Under the pieces are notes generated by a model. The model was not told the DNA's origin, ran no database searches, and worked only from the letters and a program-made list of their open reading frames with translations. From the NCBI RefSeq assembly GCF_000160035.2, contig NZ_KI535368.1, positions 644,931-708,930 of the forward strand: a stretch of 64,000 bases of DNA. The letters are read 5' to 3'. The DNA is from Catonella morbi ATCC 51271 (lineage in GTDB: Bacteria > Bacillota > Clostridia > Lachnospirales > Lachnospiraceae). Shown here piece by piece: positions 28,201 to 36,404 of the stretch (its first letter is position 1; every line of letters begins with the position of its first letter). Both the position numbers and the translations under genes were made by a program.

Positions 28201-29314
28201 TTTCTTTTTGTAAACTTCTTTCTCTTTCTTTTTTCTCCTCTTCTTTCTCTTCTTTATCTTTTATTGTCTTTTCAAAAAGCTTAATTTCATTCTCAAGCCT
28301 TCCCTCATTTTCCTTTAGTTTTACTATCTCATCACTGTCTAATGAATTTTTTTCTTCTTTTAATATATTCTCTTCACTATCCAGTTCCTTTATCTTCGTG
28401 CTTTTTAACTCAATTTTTTCCTTAACATCTTCAAGTCTTTTAAAACTATCTGTTTCTTCTTTTTTAAGCCTCTTATAATCACCATCTGCCTCTACGAGGA
28501 AACCCGCCTTGTTAAAAAGCAAGACTTCATTGTAAAGCTTATAAACTTTTTCTATCTGTCTGGCTGAAGCAAGACTTTCCTTAAGATTTTCAAGGTTTAA
28601 CTTGGTCTCGTCCATTTTCTCTATTGCATCTGACATCGGCTTTAAATCATCATCTGAAAGTGCCTGCAAAGAAGAGCTTAAAATCTCACTTATAAGTGTA
28701 GGTTTGAGGTCTTTTGAAAGCTTAGGTGCTCTAAGTCTTATCAGTATATCTATGAGTTCCTTGTATTCATCTTCATTTTCAAACCCAAAAAGTGTTTTAT
28801 TTACTGCTGCTGAATAATCACTCTGGCTCTCTATTACCCTTCCACCCTCTGCTATTTTATTCTTAAGTTCAGTTTTTGAGAGAGTAATCCTGCCATCCAT
28901 TTCCTTGTATAAAAATATGTCTTTTCCTATCCTTCTGCTGTCTGTAATTTGAAAATACCAGACTTCCAAAGGTTTATTTCTCCTTGCCCTGATGCCTATA
29001 CCAAAGGAAGCATATTCCTCATTTTCCTCTCTTTTAAGTTCCATATAAAGATAGCCTGTGCGTTCTTCTCTGTCATCATCTTCTTCAAGCAGATAGTTCT
29101 CCATTTTTCTGGCTCTTGTACCGAAGGCATCCAGCCTCTCAGGACGCATGTTGCCATCTAAAAGCAGAGGAATAAGGCTCTGCATTGTTACAGATTTGCC
29201 TGAACCGTTTGCACCCCTTAAAAGCATTCTGCCATCATCAAAGACAAATTCCTCGTCATCATAATACCAAAAATCTACCAGCCCCACTCTGTTTATCTTC
29301 CAGTTGCTGTTCAT
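25229..29314 (-). CDS. jetC: Wadjet SMC/MukB-like ATPase JetC
   Basis: This 1361-residue motor protein has an N-terminal ATPase lobe with Walker A GANGSGKS at 34-41, a very long K/E-rich coiled coil interrupted by a hinge-like region around 580-740, and a C-terminal lobe with signature FSGGEKA (from 1248) and Walker B LLVALDE (D1283, E1284). This is the standard SMC or MukB layout. It would dimerise and extrude DNA loops with JetA and JetB. The ATG follows AAGGAGTGACAG. A 115-base gap separates it from jetB, the longest in the operon, and could hold an internal promoter. Confidence 0.93.
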   Translation of the reverse strand: MNSNWKINRVGLVDFWYYDDEEFVFDDGRMLLRGANGSGKSVTMQSLIPLLLDGNMRPERLDAFGTRARKMENYLLEEDDDREERTGYLYMELKREENEEYASFGIGIRARRNKPLEVWYFQITDSRRIGKDIFLYKEMDGRITLSKTELKNKIAEGGRVIESQSDYSAAVNKTLFGFENEDEYKELIDILIRLRAPKLSKDLKPTLISEILSSSLQALSDDDLKPMSDAIEKMDETKLNLENLKESLASARQIEKVYKLYNEVLLFNKAGFLVEADGDYKRLKKEETDSFKRLEDVKEKIELKSTKIKELDSEENILKEEKNSLDSDEIVKLKENEGRLENEIKLFEKTIKDKEEKEEEKKERERSLQKEIREDKEEADSLWKSCEATLNDMEAELEAVPFDEFAFMRDEFVKNKNENYSFEAHIKTFEAYVSRAKEGKRLLEEEKNQNEKYDRILKTFDEYKSKQDDLEKTEKQCDTLFFDEKERLTEEIYVWEKKNVELHPETEILQNIEREIENYDENKNYFDIKNIAKPAYEKVSGEIFEDNIRIENEIKSLRKEIKEKEEELAEWQNKKDPEPERSESVIKNRDKLKAEGIEYLNFYKTVDFAANISEDERNSLEETLLEMGILDAIIVSGKDRERILAFDKGLSDRYIFDDVQAVNDNILNKFEIEEEYNNIFSNFKITAALSGISLKKSEKGGTWIGENGSFGLGIIEGKTTGEYKAGFIGSLSRENYRLAKINELENDIKGLQEEVRLRKEKMMAVQARKEELVNEWESFPKPDSMNTALIELNKVRSSLKGILEDIAKLKTELDREKKALDEIRLAANEACGKCYVKARLDLFIQLNEALDNYRALLMELRASHREYLSRLELICSKETNLEEVEEYLENIRYELSLERAKLREAKAKLESIKEQLKLTDYDKIKDRIDYIVRRLNEIPKERQKVSIELGSRKQEETDLREKLEGFKPLLELSLKHREDMKRAFADELRLGLVEVIKLDEDVLSTAERLRTGLKQGIGETKREDILGKLQENFQKYRGGLARYNINMNPIFTEEEVDYGSSKNVKRQEISAKYKGSTVKFGGLVSALDSEVLELENILKESDRQIYEDILIGTVGRKIRAKIRRAEKWVEKIKRLMESMETSSGLTLSLAWKPKKAEKEEEIGTKVLVDILMRDEEILRPEDSANLSGHFRSKINAAKKTAEESGGMKSFYAVIRDILDYRKWYEFNLMYQRAGENKKELTDRVFFTFSGGEKAMAMYVPLFSAVVAKYKGARADAPLLVALDEAFAGVDETNIRDMFRLMSEFKFNFVINSQSLWGDYDTVPALAIYQLVRPENAKYVTVIRYRWNGIRRELADNARERG

Positions 29315-29429
29315 CTGTCACTCCTTAATATTACGCATTTTATCCTACTATAATCAGTCCTCGTTACAAATAATACCAAAACTGATATTGCTTATTTAGC
29401 TTAAATACAGCTTTGTGAAATAGTTTACA

Positions 29430-30560
29430 TTATTCTTGTACACTTTCAAAATCCTTTGGATATCTTCCTGCCACCTTGCCTACAATCGGATTTATTTTCA
29501 CATCATTTCCAAGATATTCTATAAACCCAAGTTCCATCATATACTCAGTTACCACACTGCAAATCTCCTTCGTTGTCATATCCCTGTAAGTCTTTGCAAA
29601 GCCGTTTCCGTACAATCTCTTAGTTTCCTCAATCAGCTCATTAAAATTCTCTAAAGATAAAATTATACTTTCATCTACTGCAGGAGTCAGTTTATTTTCA
29701 TCTATCCTGCTAAGTATCAGATCATTTACAAGGAGTACTATATCCGATAAGGTACTTTCTTCCGGAAATGCCCTCCCAAGTCTTGAACCTTCATTTATCA
29801 CCAAATAAGCACTGGACTTATGTATATGAAGATTACAGTCAAATAAACTTTCAAAGTCATTCGCTATTATTCCCCTGAAATTTCTTATATAGTTAAAATC
29901 CTCTTCAGTATTTTCATTTCTGTATAATCCTGCCGATAGCAAAAGCTTCCTATATACCCTCTGTCTGCGGACTATTCCCCTATCTTCATTCGTATCTATA
30001 AAATCTCCGTCGTAAAAATCAGCCATTCCTTTAAAGTTTGATATATCTCTGGTGAAATTCTTTACAAAATTTCTTGAAACTCCGGTATTTTCATAGAGAA
30101 CTTCACTTATACCGTCTTTTTGAAAATCTTCCTCGCTTCCATCATTAATCTCTAAAATCCCTTCTGAAACCAGATATTTCATAACCTTTACAAGATATTT
30201 TCTACTTCTGTATACTGTCCAATCTATACTTTCCACCTCTACTGCAGTCTGGATGTATTCGGTAAGTTCTGAAAGCACAAATTGCTCTCCCATATCTTTT
30301 TCTTCCAAAAACATAAGTACAGTCATAAAAATTACATATTCCATCTTATCGCTAAATTCTTTTATTCCCATCCAGTTTTCAGCCACAGCGGGAATTTTCT
30401 CAAGCTTTATAAGATAAGAATTGACAACCACCTGAAAGCCTAATTTTTCTATTAAAAATGACTTAAACTTGGGAAGTTCATCTCTTACAGAATAATACAG
30501 CTCCCTGTCTCTTGACTTTAATATCCACCTTTTACTAAGCAATACTTCCAATGCTTTCAT
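29430..30560 (-). CDS. jetB: Wadjet MukE-like subunit JetB
   Basis: This 376-residue cytoplasmic protein overlaps jetA by 26 bases and lies upstream of jetC. It looks like a winged-helix, MukE-like subunit (alternating helices, IKEFSDKMEYVIFMTVLMFLEE and a C-terminal KTYRDMTTKEICSVVTEYM). I believe this corresponds to the DUF6063-type JetB of type III Wadjet, from memory rather than a search. It bridges JetA to the JetC heads. The call depends mainly on operon position between a kleisin-like gene and an SMC-like gene. Confidence 0.8.
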   Translation of the reverse strand: MKALEVLLSKRWILKSRDRELYYSVRDELPKFKSFLIEKLGFQVVVNSYLIKLEKIPAVAENWMGIKEFSDKMEYVIFMTVLMFLEEKDMGEQFVLSELTEYIQTAVEVESIDWTVYRSRKYLVKVMKYLVSEGILEINDGSEEDFQKDGISEVLYENTGVSRNFVKNFTRDISNFKGMADFYDGDFIDTNEDRGIVRRQRVYRKLLLSAGLYRNENTEEDFNYIRNFRGIIANDFESLFDCNLHIHKSSAYLVINEGSRLGRAFPEESTLSDIVLLVNDLILSRIDENKLTPAVDESIILSLENFNELIEETKRLYGNGFAKTYRDMTTKEICSVVTEYMMELGFIEYLGNDVKINPIVGKVAGRYPKDFESVQE

Positions 30561-32043
30561 TTATTTCATCCTCAAATATAATCTCATAAGACGGCATATA
30601 CAACACTCCATCTTCACTTTTAAGTTCACAAATCTCTTCTGTCGTAGGAGAGATAAGTCTGAATCTTTTCCCTTCTTCAGTCTTTCCCCTGCCTTCTTTA
30701 TTCTCCAAAGCCCTTGATATCCAGGTTAAAAACACATCTCTTACAAATGGTGTTATCTCAGGCAAATCCTTAAATACCAGCCTGCCGTCTTTAATATATC
30801 CTCTTAAAAGCTCTCTTTCAGCAGCAAGTTTTTCTATTGTAGCAAGTCGCAGTTCTTCTTTTGCTTTAAAATTATCCTTAATTCCGCTTCTTTTTGCTTT
30901 CTCTCTGTAAGTCCTTACCCTTGGAGTAACTGTTTTTATGCAGGTCTTTTCCTCATATACTCCGCTATTTATACTTTCTGTCTGCCTTTCCCCTATTCCT
31001 CTTAAATGAAATGTAGTTGCCGTACCAAAAACAAGCCCTGCAAAACGATGTGCTTCACATATATCTTCACAATTATAAAAAACTTCAGCCAGCTTTTTAT
31101 ATTCTTCTTTTCTATTCGCACTGCTGCCGCCACTCTCACTTATTCTTGCGGCATAACCTGTAATTTTACGGATTATTTCATTAGTGGTATCAAAGACTTT
31201 CACTACCTCAGACTCTTTATTGCCATCACTTACAAACCAGTCTTTAAGACTTTCAAACCTGCCATTTATATTATCTAAAATTCTCTCCTCATCTACAACA
31301 GTTTCTAATCTCGGAATAGAAAGTTCATACCGGAATATCCTGTTTATAAGGGATTGCAGCATTGTTTCATCAAAGCCCTTAATAATAGTCTCAATTATAC
31401 CTACATTTGTTTGCAGCCCTTTAACAAAATTTCTCAAATATTCAATCAACCTGTCCTTAAATATAAGGAATTCCTTAGTACGCATAAGATTTTCAGCTTT
31501 TACACTATTAAGCTCTCTCATATAATCCTGATAATTCTGGTTAAGCCTTTTAAAATCATTATTTAAATCATTCCAGTATGAATACAACTTTTCATCATTT
31601 TCAGCTAACATAGAAGGTAGCCCTGCAAGGCTCATTCTTAGTCTTTCAAGCAGGCTTGGTTCTAAGGAAGAGCTCTCTATAAAAAGATTTTCTATCCTAA
31701 TTACCATACGTTCTACTTCTACTGCGGTTTCTGAGAGCTGGTAACGAAATTTTTTATTGGCAAATTCTTCTAAGGTAGCTGCCCTTCTCGTATCCTGCAT
31801 AGCAAGAAGATTGCCCCATTCAGTAAGCGTATTTAAGTCTTGCTTACACTGCTCAATAGTATACCCGGCAAAATATGTATCCTCTTTTAATTCCTCAAAT
31901 ACCTCTTCCTGATACAGCCAGTATTTTAATTTTTCGTATTTTAAATAAAAAAGCCTGATAATAGGGCGATATCTGTCAGCATTATCTACATTCAGATACT
32001 TTGCCTCTACCACAGGCTTTTTAATAATTTCACTGACCTTCAT
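30535..32043 (-). CDS. jetA: Wadjet kleisin-like subunit JetA
   Basis: This protein is about 502 residues and starts at 32043, where GAGGA lies eight bases upstream; the GTG two codons earlier has no spacing advantage. It is mostly helical with a central coiled-coil section (ENLMRTKEFLIFKDRLIEYL) and a C-terminal winged-helix-like part, as in MukF-like kleisins. I assign it to the DUF5716-type JetA of type III Wadjet from memory; type I and II JetA families look different. As first gene of the operon it sets the complete order A-B-C-D. The repeat-protein promoter at 32209 is divergent from it. Confidence 0.82.
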   Translation of the reverse strand: MKVSEIIKKPVVEAKYLNVDNADRYRPIIRLFYLKYEKLKYWLYQEEVFEELKEDTYFAGYTIEQCKQDLNTLTEWGNLLAMQDTRRAATLEEFANKKFRYQLSETAVEVERMVIRIENLFIESSSLEPSLLERLRMSLAGLPSMLAENDEKLYSYWNDLNNDFKRLNQNYQDYMRELNSVKAENLMRTKEFLIFKDRLIEYLRNFVKGLQTNVGIIETIIKGFDETMLQSLINRIFRYELSIPRLETVVDEERILDNINGRFESLKDWFVSDGNKESEVVKVFDTTNEIIRKITGYAARISESGGSSANRKEEYKKLAEVFYNCEDICEAHRFAGLVFGTATTFHLRGIGERQTESINSGVYEEKTCIKTVTPRVRTYREKAKRSGIKDNFKAKEELRLATIEKLAAERELLRGYIKDGRLVFKDLPEITPFVRDVFLTWISRALENKEGRGKTEEGKRFRLISPTTEEICELKSEDGVLYMPSYEIIFEDEINESIGSIA

Positions 32044-32208
32044 AAGCACTTTCCTCTTCTTTTATTCCTCGGATTCTATATTTAATCAACTTTAGTTAAG
32101 CATATCCTTATTATATGTCAAAGTTCCGCTATTTGGCAACATTCTTTTACTGTCACGTATTTTCTATATCTCTGCTTTGCCTCAATTTTCCCACACTTTT
32201 TCCTTATA

Positions 32209-32335
32209 CTCCTTACATTTTTAAGGAGATTTTACCTAAATTTCGGCGTTATACTATACACAGATAAAGCGATAAGACATCGGTTATCAAAACTATAAAA
32301 CAAATAAACCAAACAACGAAAGGAAGGTATTTATT
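32209..32335 (+). promoter_or_regulatory. Shared promoter and leader, copy 2
   Basis: CTCCTTA (32209-32215) and TAAGGAG (32222-32228) form the inverted repeat, followed by ATTTTACCTAAATTTCGGCG and -10 TATACT (32250-32255). The leader contains GATAAGACATCGGTTATC, whose ends can pair, and ends in GAAAGGAAGGTATTTATT. It is nearly identical to copies 3 and 4. Confidence 0.65.
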
Positions 32336-33100
32336 ATGAAGAGATTAGCAATTTTAGCAGTAGCAGGAAGTTTAGTAGTAGCAGGAGCTACAGCAGGATT
32401 AAGCACCGTTAAGGCAGCAGAGACAAAGAAGAGTGTAGAAACCGTCAAGAAGGGCAGCAATAAAAATATTGATTTTAGAGAAACAGATAAAGATTACTTC
32501 GCTTACCCTGATGATATGGATTTCAGAGAATTGGATAAAAATTTCTTTGCTTATCCGGGAGCAGACGAAGATTTCCCTTCTCTTTCAGAATTCCTAAAAA
32601 ATGATAAAAAGCTTACAAAGGCTGAGAAAAAATCCCTGACGGAAGATTATGATAAGCTTGAGAAAACACGCAGGGATATTGATGAAACGGCAGAAGAGAT
32701 AGAAAGGATTACAAATAAGATTACGGATAAATGGGCAATCGCAGATAAGATTGATGAAGTTGCAAATAAGCACCAGGATATCTGGGACAAGGTTTATGAG
32801 AATGCAACCGATGAAGATCTTGCAATCGAGGATAATATTGAGTTTATCAAGTCCTCAAAGGCTATTACCGACGAGGAAAAGACAACTCTCATAAAGGCAG
32901 AAGAAGAACTTAGGGCACTTAACGAAGAGCACAGTAAGCAGTATAACAAAGTTGAAGAAGCTACCAAAGAGCTTACTGCAAAGCTTGATTCTCTTTACAA
33001 GGATGTGGAAAATCTTATGGATAAGATGCAGCCTTTAGCTAATAAGCTTGGTGAAGAATTTAAGGAAAATTTCGGATTTGCAGAGATTATGCCTTACTAA
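32336..33100 (+). CDS. Secreted FAYP-repeat helical protein, copy 2 (unknown family)
   Basis: This 254-residue secreted protein has a signal peptide ending at VKAA, two 16-residue repeats at residues 46-77 (DFRETDKDYFAYPDDM and DFRELDKNFFAYPGAD) and a charged helical domain ending FGFAEIMPY. The helical domain is close to those of copies 3 and 4 (shared KKSLTEDYDKLEKTRRDI and WAIADKIDEVANKH) and less close to copy 1. No enzymatic motif is seen. It sits between the Wadjet operon, which is divergent, and the second two-component system. Confidence 0.85.
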   Translation: MKRLAILAVAGSLVVAGATAGLSTVKAAETKKSVETVKKGSNKNIDFRETDKDYFAYPDDMDFRELDKNFFAYPGADEDFPSLSEFLKNDKKLTKAEKKSLTEDYDKLEKTRRDIDETAEEIERITNKITDKWAIADKIDEVANKHQDIWDKVYENATDEDLAIEDNIEFIKSSKAITDEEKTTLIKAEEELRALNEEHSKQYNKVEEATKELTAKLDSLYKDVENLMDKMQPLANKLGEEFKENFGFAEIMPY

Positions 33101-33141
33101 ACCCCAATTATTTATACATAAAAATTCATTAGGTAACCTCA

Positions 33142-33179
33142 AGCCCTCAAAGCAGGAAAATTCCCCTGCTTTGAGGGCT
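33142..33179 (+). terminator. Terminator after repeat-protein copy 2
   Basis: A perfect 15-base stem pairs AGCCCTCAAAGCAGG (33142-33156) with CCTGCTTTGAGGGCT (33165-33179), followed by ATTTTATTTTG. The preceding bases (AAAATTCATTAGGTAACCTC) are the same as after copy 3. Confidence 0.88.
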
Positions 33180-33258
33180 ATTTTATTTTGTTATAAAAAT
33201 CAAAAACTACACTTTAATCACAAACTATTATGTTATAATCTGACTTGGAGGTAAAATT

Positions 33259-33930
33259 ATGAATAAAATACTGGTAGTTGAAGATGACTTAGATATACAG
33301 GAACTTTTACAAAATTTTTTACAAGAAAGCGGTTATGACATAACTGTTGCAAACGATGGGCTTGAAGCTATAAATCTTTTTTCTGATGACGATTTTGATC
33401 TTATTTTACTTGATATATTGCTTCCTAAAATAGATGGTTTCAGTGTTTGCGAATTTATACGAAAAAAATCTCAAATTCCTATTATTATACTGACCGCCTT
33501 AAATGGAGAGAAGGAACAGATAAAAGGACTGGATTTACAAGTTGATGATTATATTACAAAACCTTTTTCTATGCCGGTTTTGGTTAGAAAAATAGCTGCT
33601 GTACTCCGTCGTGCAAGTAAAACATCAGATCAGGAACATAAAACCATATCTTATGATAACCTGATTTTAGATTTTGATGATTATTCCGCATCTGTTAACG
33701 GCATTTCTTATGAACTGACACAAAGAGAATTTGAAGTGCTTAGAGAATTGCTGTTAAACCGGGGGCGTATTCTTACCAGACAAAATCTTTTAAATAAAAT
33801 TTGGAAATATGATTTTTACGGTGATGAACGGGTAATTGACACACATATCAAAAATCTTCGTAAAAAGCTTAATATTACTTTTATTCAGACAATCAGAGGG
33901 GTGGGGTATAAAATTGATAAAGAAAGTTAA
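33259..33930 (+). CDS. OmpR-type response regulator
   Basis: This 223-residue regulator has the receiver acidic pair D9/D10, phospho-acceptor D52 in LLDILLPKIDG and lysine in ITKPF, then a winged-helix output (LTQREFEVLRELL, VIDTHIKNLRKKL, IRGVGYKI). GGAGG precedes the ATG and a TATAAT at 33234-33239 is a likely -10 box. It is coupled to the overlapping kinase gene and to the secreted protein at 35406. It could regulate those genes or the neighbouring repeat-protein copies. Confidence 0.92.
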   Translation: MNKILVVEDDLDIQELLQNFLQESGYDITVANDGLEAINLFSDDDFDLILLDILLPKIDGFSVCEFIRKKSQIPIIILTALNGEKEQIKGLDLQVDDYITKPFSMPVLVRKIAAVLRRASKTSDQEHKTISYDNLILDFDDYSASVNGISYELTQREFEVLRELLLNRGRILTRQNLLNKIWKYDFYGDERVIDTHIKNLRKKLNITFIQTIRGVGYKIDKES

Positions 33931-35329
33931 AAGTAGCCTGTTTGCAAAAGTTTTTAGCATTACAATGTTTTCCCTGTTATTTACTGGCTTTTTAGTTTTT
34001 GCTATTCTTGCCTTACTTATGCCAAAAACATATTCACAGCAATTAAATAATGACCTCGATATAAAAGTTAAAGCTTTTGTTATAGAACTGAAACAATCTT
34101 CTTTTGCAGATAGCGGAAAATTATTCGACCGGTTTATTTATGAAAATAATATTTTTTCTATTGAACTTTATTCAGACAAAGGAGAATTATTAAGCCTACC
34201 GACTATTCAGCAGGAAGAGTTTAGTCAAAGTGTCGAAGGATTTGACAGTGCCCAACCGACTTTATCAGCTGCTTATCATTTTTCCTTCCTTGACAAAACA
34301 GAAAAATACTCACTTGTTGTATATGGAAAAGCCGAACAGATTCATCAGTTACAACAAAGTTTTCTGCAAATTTTCCCCATTATTTTAATCATAATAATTA
34401 TAATTGCTTTTTTAATTTCTTGGCTTTTCACACACATTGTCACTTATCCTATACTTAAAGTCTGTAAAATAGCCACTAAAATGTCAGATATGCAGCTTGA
34501 CTGGCAATTTGAAGAACAAAACACCGATGAATTGGGAACACTGAAAAAATCACTTAATATCCTTGCAAAAAATTTACAAAAAACCTTAACCGATTTACAG
34601 GAAGCAAATGCAAAACTTGCAACGGATATAGCACATGAAAAGGCATTAGAACAGGCACAGCTTGACTTTTTTTCTGCCGTGTCACATGAACTCAAAACCC
34701 CGATTACTATTATCAAGGGGCAAACAGAAGGCATGCTTTTAAATATCGGAGATTATAAAAATCGGGATAAATTTTTATTCCGTTCACTCGAAATAATAAA
34801 TACTATGGAAAATATGGTACAGGAAATTTTAACCATTGCATATATAAAATCATCCAAAATAAGTATCAACAAAGAAAATATAGTATTTTCAGATATAATT
34901 ATAGAGGAATGTAAGCTTTTTGAAGATATTATCATAAACAAAGATATTAACTATATTCAAAATATTTCTCAAAATTTACAAATACAAGGTGATAAAAAAT
35001 TGATTCAAAAAGTTATCAACAACTTAATATCCAATGCAATCTCTTATTCACCAAAAAATTGTACCATTACCCTGACCGCTTTATCAGAAAATGAAAATGT
35101 ACTTTTTAGCATAGAAAATACAGGAGTTCATATTCCTGAAAATGAAATTTCCAAATTGTTTGATGCTTTTTATCGCATAGAACAATCACGCAACAGGCAA
35201 ACAGGAGGTAGCGGTTTAGGTTTATATATCGTAAAGACAATTTTAGATGAACATAATGCTTTATATGGTATCAAAAACACTGAGAAAGGTGTTTTATTCT
35301 ATATAAAATTTATTCTCTCTACATATTAA
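33914..35329 (+). CDS. Sensor histidine kinase
   Basis: This protein is 471 residues from the TTG at 33914, which follows a GGGGTGGGG stretch and overlaps the regulator by 17 bases. A longer frame from 33836 lies inside the regulator and lacks a ribosome site. Two membrane helices (near 12-35 and 155-175, the second nearly all I and F) flank a short extracellular sensor. HAMP follows, then HisKA FFSAVSHELKTPITIIKGQ, N-box VINNLISNAISYSP and G-box TGGSGLGLYIVK. It pairs with the regulator just upstream. Confidence 0.9.
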   Translation: MIKKVKSSLFAKVFSITMFSLLFTGFLVFAILALLMPKTYSQQLNNDLDIKVKAFVIELKQSSFADSGKLFDRFIYENNIFSIELYSDKGELLSLPTIQQEEFSQSVEGFDSAQPTLSAAYHFSFLDKTEKYSLVVYGKAEQIHQLQQSFLQIFPIILIIIIIIAFLISWLFTHIVTYPILKVCKIATKMSDMQLDWQFEEQNTDELGTLKKSLNILAKNLQKTLTDLQEANAKLATDIAHEKALEQAQLDFFSAVSHELKTPITIIKGQTEGMLLNIGDYKNRDKFLFRSLEIINTMENMVQEILTIAYIKSSKISINKENIVFSDIIIEECKLFEDIIINKDINYIQNISQNLQIQGDKKLIQKVINNLISNAISYSPKNCTITLTALSENENVLFSIENTGVHIPENEISKLFDAFYRIEQSRNRQTGGSGLGLYIVKTILDEHNALYGIKNTEKGVLFYIKFILSTY

Positions 35330-35405
35330 AAACATATTCATCACAATGCTGATACAAAAATATCTGATAAGATTAAACTATCAAAAGAAAGGAGGGTCAA
35401 ACCCT

Positions 35406-36125
35406 ATGAAGAAAAAATTTGCCGTAACTTTAGCTGTTGTAATTGCACTTGGCATAACAACAATGTATACCTATCCGCATATTGCAGCCGGAGCTTTCAC
35501 CTCTGCACCTCCGCAAAGCGAAACCTCTTCTCATGCTTTAGAGGGTGTAGATATTATCAGTGAAAATGATACAAATGAAACTGAAACAAAATACTCTGTC
35601 TACAAAACCTATGGGATGACTTATGATAAAGAAAAAGACCGTTTTTTCTATGAGGGTAAAATGGTACGCTTTTTCAAGGACGACATAGGCGGAGGCAATC
35701 TTAATTCATTTTTCTATAGTGAAGGTGTTATAGATGTTTTGCCTATCAGAAATGCAGAAGGCATTTTAACCGGATTAAAGAAAGCTTCCGATGAAGATTT
35801 CGCCGCAAGAACAAAGAAAGAAAAAGAATTAAAAAGAGGGATTGAAGATTCACAAAAAAGTATTTCCGATCAATATGACAGCTTTGAAGGAGGTGAGCCT
35901 GATTACAAAAATGACAGTATAAGAGATGTTTATGCTCCTTATGGCGTAACCTATGATGCTTTTTCGGGAGCCTGGTTATTTAAGGGAAAAATAATCCATT
36001 TTCTGCAAGATGAAGGACAGGCTACCTACTGTGACAACAGTGAAGCTGCTATAGCAAATGGTATAAATATTGAGGTTATTCGCAGTAAAGACGGTAAAAT
36101 CAAAACTCTGAAAGTAAAAGACTAA
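35406..36125 (+). CDS. Secreted protein with two related domains, downstream of a two-component system
   Basis: This 239-residue protein starts at 35406 behind AAAGGAGG. It has a signal peptide (about 28 residues, ending near AAGA) and two related units: KTYGMTYDKEKDRFFYEGKM with VRFFKDD, and APYGVTYDAFSGAWLFKGKI with IHFLQDE. The shared pattern is YG-[MV]-TYD...[FL]-[FY]-x-GK-[MI]-[VI]-x-F. A charged helix links them. It follows the kinase by about 75 bases and is probably in the same transcript. It may be a surface accessory of the sensor, but its function is unknown. Confidence 0.75.
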   Translation: MKKKFAVTLAVVIALGITTMYTYPHIAAGAFTSAPPQSETSSHALEGVDIISENDTNETETKYSVYKTYGMTYDKEKDRFFYEGKMVRFFKDDIGGGNLNSFFYSEGVIDVLPIRNAEGILTGLKKASDEDFAARTKKEKELKRGIEDSQKSISDQYDSFEGGEPDYKNDSIRDVYAPYGVTYDAFSGAWLFKGKIIHFLQDEGQATYCDNSEAAIANGINIEVIRSKDGKIKTLKVKD

Positions 36126-36173
36126 TCATTAGTCAATTAACCAAATTCTCATATCTTTGTAACTGCCATTAAA

Positions 36174-36207
36174 CCCCCAAAGTCGGAAATTACCCCTGCT
36201 TTGGGGG
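36174..36207 (+). terminator. Terminator after the two-domain secreted protein
   Basis: CCCCCAAAG (36174-36182) pairs with CTTTGGGGG (36199-36207), followed by CTTATTATTGTTTC. The right arm CCTGCTTTGGGGG resembles the terminators of the repeat-protein copies, suggesting a related, partly degenerated hairpin. Confidence 0.7.
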
Positions 36208-36277
36208 CTTATTATTGTTTCGGGGTTATTTATCACTGTCTTTCTTTGCCCCACTTTTCCCACATTTTTTCCCGAAA

Positions 36278-36404
36278 CTCCTTACATTTTTAAGGGGATT
36301 TTACCTAAATTTCAGCGTTATACTATACACAGATAAAGCGATAAGACATCGGTTATCAAAACTATACAACAAATAAACCAAACAACGAAAGGAAGGTATT
36401 TATT
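36278..36404 (+). promoter_or_regulatory. Shared promoter and leader, copy 3
   Basis: CTCCTTA (36278-36284) and TAAGGGG (36291-36297) match the box in the other copies with one change that leaves a G-T pair. TATACT is at 36319-36324. The leader is almost identical to copies 2 and 4, ending GAAAGGAAGGTATTTATT before the ATG. Confidence 0.65.

Noticed and set aside
25328..28817. Several plus-strand open frames of 66-117 codons inside jetC
   Set aside because: They are antisense to a protein with intact Walker A, signature and Walker B motifs; no ribosome sites; long coiled-coil genes often give such antisense frames.
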